Positions 1 to 10,310 of a DNA stretch of 64,000 nt are shown here, piece after piece. Each line of letters opens with the position of its first letter. The first letter of the stretch is position 1. Both the position numbers and the translations under genes were made by a program. The DNA is from Sisyra terminalis. Lineage: Eukaryota > Arthropoda > Insecta > Neuroptera > Sisyridae. The notes under the pieces were generated by a model. It was given only the letters and a program-made list of their open reading frames with translations. It made no database searches and was not told the DNA's origin. The DNA lies in NCBI GenBank assembly GCA_958496175.1, contig OY292274.1, positions 496,001 through 560,000 on the forward strand. The letters run 5' to 3'.

Positions 1-905
1 ATTGCACGAAAATCAGTTCCTCCATAATCAAGTATCACCATTGTGTATCTATGCACTTATTATTAAAATATCTGAATTTCAACTGTATAATTAAACCATT
101 TTTTTTAGTTCGCCGAATTTCTCGCTAATTGATATTCGCTCACTAATGTATTTATTTGTGAATACGTATTTCGGATTTTCAGGTTTACAATATGTGAAAG
201 CCAAAAAACTTAATGCTCACTTATGAACTTAACTTAACCATTTTCAGATATATCTATCGAAATATTAAATTTTTAAGCAGACCCAAAGTTTTTGTTTCTA
301 ATATTAAACACACTATGTTTTATAAAGTTTCGTTTATAACGATACTGTGACTGAAATTTGAAATTTCGATTGTTTATTAGACGTTATGCCGTACAAACTT
401 TGCCACCATTTTTCACTCTTTTAGAGGAGGAATTATCAAAAAAAACCTTTCTTATTATATATCTGCATAGTATAAGAAAAACACTTTCCAAATTTCATCG
501 ACACAAATATGCATTTATATTTGAAAATACAATGTAAAACGAAAAAAATTATGACCTTTATTTTGATTATCATGACTAAAAACCAATTCGATATCGCACA
601 TTTGGACGTTGCACATACAAAATTGTTGGAAATAGGTAGAAAGCGTGGAAGTAAATTCGAATATTTTATTTATTTTCAATAACAATAATTGGTTTTCAAA
701 TTGTTCTAAATACCGAAGAAAAATTAGTTTGGAAGATTTTATATTTTAATAGATAACGAAGTATATGATAAAAAATTGCTCCCTTAATGCTTTTCAGCAG
801 AATATATAATTGCTTCAGGTCACAATCATTGGTTCAATCATTAGATTTTAAAAAATTTGATTGTTGAAAAACAAATAAAAATTAAATTTTATTTCATTTT
901 TCATT
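1..905 (-). repeat. Interspersed repeat family A, inverted copy, cut by window edge
   Basis: This segment is the reverse complement of large parts of the copies at about 1,640-2,900 and 35,670-36,660. Shared landmarks include a TTTTTCACTCTTTTAG block near 405, TTTCCAAATTTCATCGACAC near 485 and CAATCATTGGTTCAA near 825. No protein signature was found. The class is unknown; a non-autonomous Helitron-like or LINE-tail repeat is possible. Confidence 0.6.
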
Positions 906-932
906 AGTTTTATTTTATAAATCACAATTCGC

Positions 933-1636
933 TATGTATCAATGTCCACAGAGGAGTCTATCTTGGAGTCTATGGTGACGTAATATTTACAGGGAGGATG
1001 GCAGAAAATGTGATAAACTGTGATGAAGAATAGTGATCTTACGAAAAGATTTTTGTTTCGTGTTATTAACGGGAAGGGTTGAAAAATGACAAAGTTTGTC
1101 TAATGTTATTTATGAATGACTTAGTATTATTAAAAGTGAAAGTGTTATAGGTTTGTGGTTTTATCATATGCGATGAATTAATTTTCTATTTCGACTATCT
1201 GGCATCTATCATAACGTTGACTACTGTAATAATTAACCACTTTTTGCAGAACCATCGACCGCAATGTGAATGTAGTAAGAATTGACAACTTGGTTTGTTC
1301 AACTTAATCTTTCATTTCTAGAATCATAGCTGCAACTCTTCGAATGCTCTTTAGAGTAACTCAAAGATCAATATTGAATAGTTGTTCTTTGCCAAAAATA
1401 AATCGAAAGTAGCAGTCGTTAGTTAAGATATTTTCAGTGTATATGGGGTGCAGCACTGAGGTATGAAAACTGTTTTTCAGCTAGAAATTACTTTGGGAAT
1501 GCCCAGGAGGCATTGGGCCCCAATGAGGGATTCCCAATAGAAAAACCCCGATTGGGGCCTAATGTGGGCGCCAATGGGGCATGCTCAAGGGAGATTTGTG
1601 GGTCCACAGTAGGAAAGCCCAATGTTGAAATATATA
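933..1636 (+). repeat. Repeat family B, copy 1 (~700 bp), with CCCAATGGGG-rich end
   Basis: This stretch is about 90% identical by eye to 8,791-9,492 in the same orientation. It starts at a shared CACAGAGGAGTCTATCTTGG and ends at GTTGAAATATAT. The last ~150 bp carry several short palindromic blocks such as TTGGGCCCCAATG and GATTGGGGCC. No coding potential was seen. The two copies are not credible LTRs of one element, because the 7 kb between them contains no gag-pol remains. Confidence 0.7.
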
Positions 1637-2900
1637 CTAACTAGTAGTTGCCCGTTGCATTCGCAACTAAAGATTTTGTCTCAATAAATTGTTTGGCTAA
1701 TGTGTACTTTAGGACACCCACAATCTGACAACGTTGCATTTTCGACAATTTTTTTAATTTAATTCGCGTTTAAATCGGTCCATAATGAATATTTAACCAC
1801 AAAAGAGAGAATTATACCATATTAGAATTGAAAAAACAAAAATATCGCGAATTAAATTAAAAATAAAGTCGAAAATGCAACGTTGTCAGATTGTGGATGT
1901 GCTAAAGTACACTCGAGCCAAATGTTTAATATGAGATAATGTAGAGTTAATCAACAATCGAAATTTTAAATTAAATAATCAAAGTGTTGTTAATATAAAA
2001 AAAGTTTAAAATTATATTAAGAAATAAAATATAAGTGTTTTTTTTTTTATATCATTTTAAAAACAACATTTTAAATAACGTCATTTCACTAAATTAATAT
2101 GAAAGTTTAATACTTATGTTGAACTTATACAAAATAGACGATTTTAAATTTTGGTTCGTTTTTCAAAAATCAAACTTTTTAAAATCTATTTTTTTATGTA
2201 CCAATTGGTTGTGATTTGGAGTATTTATATATTCGGCTGAAAAACATTAAGGTAGCAATTTGTTGCCATATATTTCACTGTCAATTCAAATATAAAATCT
2301 TCCATACTAACTTTTTTTCGGTATTTAGAACAATTTGAAAACCAATTAGCGTTGTTGAAAATAAAAAAAATATTCAAATTTACTTCCACGCTTTTCACCT
2401 ATTTCCAACAATTTTGTATGTACAACATCCAAATGTGTGAAATCGAATAGCTTTTTAGTCATGTTAAAAAATAAAGGTCATTATTTTTTTTTTCGTTTTA
2501 CATTGTATTTTCAAATATAAGTGCACATTTGTGTCGATGAAATTTGAAAAGTGTTTTCCTTATAAGATGCAGATATATAATAAGAAAGAGTTTTTGAAAA
2601 TGTCTCCCCTTAAAGATTGAAAAACGGTAGCAAAGTATGTAAGGGATAACGTTTAATAAACAATCGAAATTATCAATAATCAATCAAAGTCCGTTAAAAG
2701 CGAATATTTACAACTGGCTAACTATTTGTCGCGCTTTTATTACAAATAATATAAATTTAAATTCATAAAAAATTGTACCATCGGGTGCGTAAATAATTAT
2801 TCAATGTGCTTGAGTAATAATATTTTGACAAACGTAAATAGTTGTTATGAAAAAAATACAAAAATAATAACAAATTTGGTAAATATCCGATTTGAGAAAA
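1637..2900 (+). repeat. Interspersed repeat family A, direct copy with nested MITE
   Basis: The copy begins with CTAGTAGTTGCCCGTTGCAT, the same start as the copy at about 35,672, and runs parallel to it with many small differences. The internal order of landmarks matches: GGTAGCAATTT, CGGTATTTAGAACAATTTG and GATGAAATTTG. It is interrupted by a MITE at 1,695-1,919. No open frame of note; the 61-codon frame on the minus strand at 2,498-2,683 lies inside the repeat and is not a gene. Confidence 0.65.
1695..1919. mobile_element. MITE 'GGCTCAAG', copy 1, 225 bp with long TIRs
   Basis: Terminal inverted repeats of roughly 75 bp begin GGCTAATGTGTACTTTAG and end CTAAAGTACACTCGAGCC; each arm contains CAACGTTGCATTTTCGAC. 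The insertion interrupts repeat family A, and the empty site is visible in the copy near 35,705-35,725. The target appears duplicated (AAATTGTTT before, AAATGTTT after), pointing to an ~8-bp duplication as made by hAT-type transposases. Two more full copies lie at 42,557-42,780 and 48,718-48,941. Confidence 0.85.
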
Positions 2901-2934
2901 TAGCCATGTTTGAAAGCCGGGCGCTGTGTCAACT

Positions 2935-3190
2935 GGTGTCAACTTAACCCTACCAACGTTTTGAATGCGTAAGTGGGGATAACAGAGCGCATGCGCATAG
3001 CCAAATTTCTGTACGCACGGACGGCAAGATAGTCAATTGATATATAAGAAGAAGATTCGTGCAGCTTTTTTGAGACTAATTTAGTATATAAGTTGCGAAA
3101 TGTGCTATAAACTTTGTCAAGTGTTATTTACATTGCATATTCACTAGTACTCTTGAAAACTAAATAAAGTATTAGTGTGGGCCAAGATTT
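2935..3190 (+). mobile_element. LTR-like fragment
   Basis: It contains a TATATAAG promoter-like motif near 3,040 and a segment near 3,125-3,190 (TTTACATTGCATATTCACTA...AACTAAATAAA) that closely matches the 3' part of the putative LTR at 9,494-10,103. A shortened version of its 5' part recurs at about 36,660-36,760. No flanking duplication was found, so the boundaries are approximate. Confidence 0.4.
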
Positions 3191-3198
3191 ACTTAATG

Positions 3199-3309
3199 CC
3201 CTGGCACTGTTTTCTATTGAACCTCAATTAGGGCAAGATATCGATTATGATGATATAATCGACGTTTTTGCGCAAACCAAAACTAGAAAAATGAAATTTT
3301 TGTCTTAAA
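3199..3309 (+). pseudogene. hAT transposase C-terminal fragment
   Basis: About 36 codons read ALALFSIEPQLGQDIDYDDI followed by IDVFAQTKTRKMKFLS-stop. This resembles the C-terminal tail of hAT-family transposases of the TTF-zinc-finger / P52rIPK-like type, where an L-S-I-E motif is followed by an acidic D-(Y/F)-D-D-I-I stretch and a basic end. Nothing upstream continues the frame, so it is an isolated scrap. Confidence 0.5.
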
Positions 3310-3340
3310 AAATACAAATTAATGAAAACAAATCGAAGGA

Positions 3341-3445
3341 GTTATCAGAGCTGCATACGCTGACAACATTGCATTGATGGCTATAGGAAATGATCCTGGC
3401 GAGGCTTCCAACAAGCTACAGTGTATCTTAACGGAGTATTTCAGG
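3341..3445 (+). pseudogene. Non-LTR reverse transcriptase fragment (jockey-like)
   Basis: Thirty-five open codons contain AYADNIALMAIGNDPGEASN and KLQCILTEYF. The first part corresponds to the palm motif (F/Y)ADD of LINE reverse transcriptases, with the second catalytic Asp changed to Asn. The fragment lies directly downstream of the hAT scrap and has no further RT motifs, so it is dead. Confidence 0.65.
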
Positions 3446-4798
3446 TTATTTTGGTATTTTCCAGGTATTTTTTGGTAATCAGAAGTAATTAGGTATAAGT
3501 TATTTAATTTATAAATCAAAAAAAATGGTTTCATTAAGTTATTTAAAACTTTACGAAATCTTAACTAACCAATTCCCATTGGAACTTTTAGTTTATAGAT
3601 GTTACTTTTCAAAATTATGGTTTTGAAGATTTTTTGATGCTCACTTTACAATACCTATAGTTTTCTTTATTGTCTTAATTTTTTTAGAAAACGTATAAGC
3701 ATGTAACTTTGTAGCGCTTACTAAACTCCATTGTTATACACTTTGAAACCGAGGAATTTAAACCATTTAAACCTTCTAGATTATAATACCTGCAGTGAAA
3801 ATTCCGGGACTAGCATCTTTTATATTGAAAGATGAATAAGAATTACGTTCATTGATTTGCATGTAGAATTTACTAAACTTACCCTTATAGACCCATGAAA
3901 AAAACCAAAAATACAGCTAATTATAAATATATAAATTCAATTATTCACAAATACTATTTGTATTCTGTTTCCCTCTTAAGAGTATTAAACATGTCGAGTT
4001 GTAAATTGTTTTTTAGTGGAATAATACACCGTAGATAAATGTTTATAAATCTATAAAATTGATTTGTCAGGTAGCAACTTAAATAATGCTTGAAAATTGT
4101 AATTTTCCTGGTTGAACAGTCGCCAAGTATTGTCTGCTCATTAGTCGTTAGCACTCTGAAATTGTCTTTTATGAAACAATTTTAACGGTTCTGTGGTCAG
4201 ATAGAATGCTTCATAATCAGTTCTTAGTTTTGAGGTTGAAATTCATGACATTTTTTTTTATATATCCACAGATTTTACCAAAATGTTTAGTTGAATTTAC
4301 TAATTTGAATTTGCTTATTAAAATAACTACTTACCTTTTTCAAATAAGTCCAGTAAAATTAAGAACCCCTGTATGTTAGTCCTTCGAATCGTTCATGGTT
4401 GCTTAACAGTATTGAAAAGATTTATACGAATTATTTTGGAAGCATAAACCAATTCTATATAGCACAAAAATAATAAAATTACACTTTTTTGTCTCAAATA
4501 CTAAACATTCCCGGAAATTTCAGTTCTTCATATTTTTATGAATCTAGATTCAAGAGTTTTGGGCTTAAGTCCTTTGATTTTTATGGTTTAGTTCTACAAA
4601 GTTACGAAATTTTCTTCTCACATTTTACAAGTTTATCAGTAGAAAAGGAGTAAAATATGAAAGCGAACAAGTTTCCCATTTTCAATGTGCAACTATGATT
4701 TTTGCACTACACAACAAAAACGTTATTTCTTTATTTTTGAATGTTTCTTTCAATTGATGAGTCCAATTTAAAAAAAATAGGTATTAATAAATTTAATT
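3446..4798. other. No feature recognised
   Basis: AT-rich sequence with stop codons in all frames. The 66-codon minus-strand frame at 3,954-4,154 shows no domain or codon bias. Confidence 0.6.
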
Positions 4799-4800
4799 TC

Positions 4801-4990
4801 GCCTTCTGGTGGCTGAGTGGTCTAGGTGGCCGCTTCAAAACTAGTAGGGGGTGGATTCGATTCTCGATTCGAGCAAATTTTCGATATGTCTCGATTACGG
4901 ATTTTGTTAATACTAGAGTCGTTAAAGACTTTCGTATTTACAAAGCGATGGTAAATAATAATTCAAAAAAAAATTTTAATAACTGACTTC
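4801..4990 (+). mobile_element. SINE with tRNA-derived head
   Basis: An RNA polymerase III A-box (TGGCTGAGTGG, 4,810-4,820) is followed 32 bp later by a B-box-like GGATTCGATTCTC (4,853-4,865), the layout of a tRNA-derived SINE promoter. The tRNA-like head resembles a Leu/Ser-type tRNA but lacks a convincing acceptor stem and anticodon arm, so it is not a working tRNA gene. A body of ~120 bp follows, with an A-rich tail near 4,965-5,010. The 81-codon frame at 4,741-4,986 runs through it and is not a gene. Confidence 0.65.
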
Positions 4991-5010
4991 ACGAAAAAAA
5001 AAAATTCTTA

Positions 5011-8000
5011 CAAAACTTGCAAGTTTTGCAATGGTTTGCCAATTTCCAAATTGTTATCCACTGATTTCTTTGATTTATTTTCCATTTAGCCGTCGGAAAT
5101 TTATAAAATTTACATTCGTTTTTCTTGCTGGTATTTTTATAATTCACAACACAACTCTGGTTAAATTTAAGAAAACTATGTTTTAAATTTAAGTTATGAA
5201 TAACAGTAAGCCCAGAGTATATGTTGTTTTATGTAAAATGTCCTTTTTGCCAAGTATATGTTACATATTAAATGGTTAAATACATTATAGTCAACTACTG
5301 AAGTATGCATTATTTTGACATTTTGTGCTTGCAATACTTCTGCTCCTAGTCAAATCTCAAACTTCAAATTTTAGGTGCATAATGCTATCATACAGTACTA
5401 TTGTGAGGTGATATTTCAGGTTTTTATCTGGTCCCCCACCAGAGATATTGAGCTCAGAAAATTGCAAATTTTGAAAATTACCAAATTTTGTTATTTTTTA
5501 TTTTAAAAAGGCTTAAATTTTCAAACTTCAAATTTTGTTTTTGAATACAACTAGTACCTAATTATTTGTGAAAAAAGTTTTAACATGTAGACTCTTTCCC
5601 TTCCTTTGGAGTTCTTACAAATGAGAGCTAAAAATCACCTCTTAGAATTACATTTAGGTGAAATCGTCTTACTACAACTTTATAGCTTATATTTTCATGA
5701 ACACACTGCTCGTTGTTTCATTTTGATAGGACAAATAAAGCCTGAGATAATCAAGTTTCTGCAAACCCTTAATAGTGCGAAAATGTCTGCGCCTAGTAAA
5801 ACTAATATGACCACCACCAGAAAACTAAAAACAATAAAATTTAAATAATGGTGAATTTGAACTACCAACATGTTGGGGTGACAGCAAAAAAAAATCAGAA
5901 TTAAAAAAAAATAATCAAGCAACCAGTGTGGACCGACTGAATTGGACTGACCCTTTTACTATATTTATTAAATTAAAATTTGTCACGGGTTTTTGCTTCA
6001 ATTTCATTAACAATAGCCCACTATAATACTTAAACTGATCACTAGGAACGCTTGTGTCGATTTGACTTCCCATATCATTGTTTCACACAGAGCGAATACC
6101 TATCTGAAACTTGGAACTAAAATATTTTATTTTTGCAAATCCATTTGAATAATTGAAGATTTTTTTGGGTAAGGAAGCTCTAGTCGTACCCTGGCCTAAA
6201 TCGTATCCGGGCTATATTTCGTTCGATATTTGTAAAATGCATCATTTATTGTTATCAATTGGATCTTCTTAGTCGTGCAAGCAAACGTAAACAAGCGGAC
6301 GGCCGGTCGCTTTTCTGATGCAGAATTAATTAAGACGTAAATTTCTTATACAGTTTTATAGCTATTTTTTAACGCATTTGTAAGCTTTTATGGCAGAAAT
6401 TTGATAATTTCTTCATTTTAACTTATTTATAACACTTCTTTGGCAATCGTTTAGGTATATTCAAATGGTCATGCGCTTTAGTTGTTCATGATCTCTGGTA
6501 ATTAAAGATTTTATATAAAGTTTATTGTATGTTTATAAAAACATTTTTTGAGTACGACTAAGGCTATAGAAGGTACGAATTAGACGACTAGGCGCCTTAA
6601 TCGTACCGAAAGTATATTTTCGAAAAACGTTAAAATTCCTGTTTTGATTAAGTAAGTTCAAGTATCTATGATTATTTATTAGCAAGTAACGAAAGAAAGA
6701 TTTAGTAATTGAAGTAGATTTTGTTTTATTTTAATTGCACTTATTGTTACAGTAATATTTCTTTAGGGTATACGATATAAGCAACCTAACTCTATTGAAG
6801 CTGCTTTTAGTTTTGGATACAGAAAAGAATGGTTTGAACAGAACAAGCTTTTATAATGAGAAGCTTTAGTTGATTATTTTAAAACCCTTGGAAAACTTCT
6901 CTTTTCTCATGAAATATTTGGGTTGGTGTATACTAAAGTTCAGTAAAGTCAGAACTAACCGACTGATTATTCGATTTCTTTTTCTTTAATTCTTTAAATG
7001 ATCAGTACATATACCTATGGTATTTTTTGATTTTTTTCAATCTTCTGTTCTGTTGCTCTGCCCAGCCCATCTCAGGGCGTTGAAAATATTTGTTCATGAT
7101 TCAAATTATTATTTCCTGCTGTTGTGATTCCATGATTTTATTAATTTATTGATATTAAAAGTAAAAATTTTAAAAATCTTTCATCTGTCAATTGTGAAAT
7201 AACCACATATCATTTCGGTTTCTTAGCTATGATATTAATATTGGATGAAATATTTTCTCATTTAAATTAACAATAATCTGAAATTTGCTACCTTCTTTAA
7301 GTGAACAATTAATGAAAAAGCTCATCGAGTTAATTGAAAAATATTTTTCTCATGTCTGTAAAGTACACGAAGAAATAAGAGATGGAATTTTTGATTTAGT
7401 TACACTAATACACACCATTTCAATAGCTGCAGATATTGCTACTAAAGCTAGTCAAATTAAAACATTATGTAGTTCTATAGTTCTTATCGAATGGAATATA
7501 TTTTGTTGAACATTTAAGCTTTCAAAAAAACGTACAACAAAAGCATAAAAGTAAAAAAAAAGACTTGCGAGACATGATGTGCAAATTATGGTTAATACGT
7601 TTTAGTCGGTCAGTGATTCAATAGAGAGAAATTTAAAAAACAAATGCCCGACTAACCTTGGTGGGGCCTCAAATGGTTTTACCTGAGCAGAAAGAACAAG
7701 CCCAAGATTTGCCAAGTTTTTGGCCATCAAAGATTCACGATCTAAATTTTAAACAATACCAAGAGTCCTTTTTTTATACTCAATCTCTTAATGCAATTAT
7801 TTAAAATTTCTCACGACATCCATCAACAATTATCATAGTATTTCAATCATTTTCCTAAAAAAAAAAAACAACTCTATTATACTTGGAAAGATTTTCCAAT
7901 AAGGTAAAAAAGACTAAGATAATATGGGTCACTCTCAAGTATCTTCGTGGCTCTATTTAAATGACCTTTGTCTGATTCTGCATAATTTTCTTATAAATAG

Positions 8001-8790
8001 ATATCAAAGTTTTTGTTTCAGCAAATTTCACGAAATTATTAAAACTAAATTCCTAGTTAAACGTATAATTATTTGCATACAAAAACAAAATAACAGATGA
8101 GAAATGTTCGTAAAATATACTAAACACAATTAGTAATATTATAATTATGTTTTAATTTACAACCAACCCATTTAGCTTTCACTTCATTATTTAATAGAAA
8201 TATTTAAAAAAAATGATTATTACGATTTTGGTTTTCAATTTCAATACGTGAACATACTCGTACTTATATTGTTTACAAATGATTCCCCAATAGTCGAAGA
8301 ACCAAATGTATTTCAATAAATAATTTGATTTAAATTCAGTTTATAATATAACGCGTGAGATTATAAACTAACGATAGGTTAGATTGTAGTCTAACGACGT
8401 TAGATTATAACATATATGTTATCATTTAAGAAATATCTTATATTAATATATGTACATTGTACATAAATAGAAGTAAAAACCATCGAAAAAAATCGATATA
8501 TCGTTAGTAAATTTCAATGTTTTAGCATCGTTGTTTCATTTTTAAAAATATCGATGTTTTTATTGAGCAAAATTGCATCCCTACATAGAATTAGACTCTA
8601 TTCATATGGAAGATATTTTCGAGACAAAGGAAATTATAATTTTCTAATATCTTCTTTTTTTCTAAGAAGTTGTTAAAATAAAACTTTTGCATACAAGGGT
8701 GGTATTCTTCTGGATTTGGAACTGGGGGGGGGTTTCTAAGAAAACGTGATGATTGCAGTACCTCAAATATTTTATTAATCGTAATATACA
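5011..8790. other. No gene recognised; AT-rich intergenic DNA
   Basis: There are several short open frames, none with a recognisable domain. The most coding-like is 7,285-7,509 (+, 74 codons, contains KKLIELIEKYFSHVCKVHEE), amphipathic in look but without relatives I know. Around 6,180-6,610 the motif TCGTACC or its complement recurs four times, perhaps an eroded TIR element. Around 8,340-8,430 lie overlapping palindromes built on TTAGATTATAA, TAACGATA and TAACGACG. Confidence 0.5.
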
Positions 8791-9492
8791 TTGTATCATG
8801 TACACAGAGGAGTCTATCTTGGACTCTATCGTCTATATTTTTCGACTATATTTGTAGGGAAGATGTTAGAAAATGTGATGAAGAATAGTGATCTTACGAA
8901 AAGATTTTTGTTTCATATTACTAACGGGAAGGGTTGAAAAATTTCCAAATTTGTTTAATGTTATTTATGAATGACTCTTTTTAGTATTATTAAAAGTGTA
9001 CTTGTTACAGGTTTGAGGTTTTATCATATGCGGTGAATTAATTTTCTATTTCGACTATCTGGCATCTATCATAACGTTGACTACTGTAATAATTAACCAC
9101 TTTTTGTAGAACCATCGACCGAAATGTGAATGTAGGAAGAATCGAAAATTTACTGTGGTCAACTTAATCCTTCATTTCTAGAATCATAGCTGCAACTCTT
9201 CGAATGCTCTTTAGAGTTACTCAAAGATCAATATTGAATAGTTGTTCTTTGCCAAAAATAAATCGAAAGTAGCAGTCGTTAGTTGAGATATTTTCAGTGT
9301 ATATGGGGTGCAGCACTGAGGTATGAAAACTGTTTTTCAGCTAGAAATTACTTTGGGAAAGCCCAAGAGGTATCGGGCTCTCATTGGGCCCCAATGAGGG
9401 ATTTCCAATAGAGAAATACTAATTGGAGCTTAATGAGGGTTGCAATGGGGATTTGTGATTCCACAGTAGGAAAGTGCAACGTTGAAATATAT
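8791..9492 (+). repeat. Repeat family B, copy 2 (~700 bp)
   Basis: Direct copy of 933-1,636, starting at CACAGAGGAGTCTATCTTGG and ending at GTTGAAATATAT. The CCCAATGGGG-rich end is shorter and more eroded than in copy 1. A putative solo LTR follows directly, and a further CCCAATGGGG-rich block lies beyond it at 10,176-10,310. Confidence 0.7.
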
Positions 9493-9493
9493 T

Positions 9494-10103
9494 GTAACAG
9501 AAAGGGACAGAGTCTCTCTCTCTCTTTGTGCCATGCCGGCACGCGATTAGCTGAGTGACTTCTATCTTTCTCCCACCAATGCGAATGTACATATATATTG
9601 TTCTAGAAACATCTAGTAGGTGCTGGAACGTTGGCGAACATTGGAGTATATTCTAGAATGTTGGGTTGCGGATAAGGTGCTCAGCTCAAGCAAAGAACAG
9701 TTCTGTATCGGAAATTCAAATTTGAATTTCCGTTACAACAAAGCGATTTTTAGTGTGATTTGAATTAAAAGTGATTATTGTCATTTAAGTGATTGTTTTG
9801 ACAAGTGTTTTAATAAAGTGATTGTGAAGTGTGAAAGTGATTATTTATTTCCAAAAGAAATTAAAGAACGAATAACGCCATCTCAATACAGTTTTGAGAC
9901 GTCACGTTACAATATATTAATTCGCGCAGATTTTTTAACACTAATTCAGTATATACTAAGTAGCCAGATATGTTCAATAAACTTAATTCAAATGTTCTTT
10001 ACATTGCATATACACTAGTACTCTTGGAAACTAAATAAATTGTTGCTAAGATTACTCAATTTACTGTTTATTGTGTTTATTCAATCAAGTGAACGAATAT
10101 AAC
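9494..10103 (+). mobile_element. Putative solo LTR
   Basis: The ~610-bp segment starts TGTAACAG and ends ATATAACA, the TG...CA borders expected of an LTR. A (TC)n run lies near 9,510, and the 3' part contains two ACTAAATAAA/AATAAAGTG polyadenylation-like sites. The segment around 9,990-10,060 is shared with the LTR-like fragment at 2,935-3,190. Two TTCTAGAA palindromes at 9,601-9,608 and 9,651-9,658 fit heat-shock-factor half-site pairs. I could not find a target-site duplication or a primer-binding site, so the assignment rests on ends and repetition. The 66-codon frame at 9,818-10,018 is non-coding. Confidence 0.45.
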
Positions 10104-10175
10104 AAATCCCCAACAAATGTAATAAAAACGAAAAAAAATAATTGTTTTTAGTTTATCTCTTTCCTCGCAGATATT

Positions 10176-10310
10176 GTTCAATTGGGATCTTATTGGGATT
10201 GCCCAATTAGAGCCCAAGAGGGATTTGCGTTACATCCCAAGCTGGGACCCAATGGGGCAGCTCATTTGGGGCCCCATTGGGCACACTCGAAAATTTTTGG
10301 TCGGGTTTTT
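10176..10310. repeat. CCCAATGGGG-rich block
   Basis: Contains repeated, often palindromic variants of TTGGGATTGCCCAA, CCCAATGGGGC and TTTGGGGCCCCATTGGGC. It is probably the displaced tail of repeat family B copy 2. Confidence 0.55.

Noticed and set aside
4801..4890. Functional tRNA gene
   Set aside because: A and B boxes are present but no convincing acceptor stem or anticodon arm can be drawn, and an A-rich-tailed body follows, so a SINE is more likely.
7285..7509. 74-codon amphipathic frame as a captured gene
   Set aside because: No recognisable relative or motif; length is within chance expectation for a 64-kb window.
933..9492. Repeat family B copies as the two LTRs of one retrotransposon
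   Set aside because: The ~7 kb between them contains no gag, protease, RT or integrase trace, and the ends lack TG...CA.
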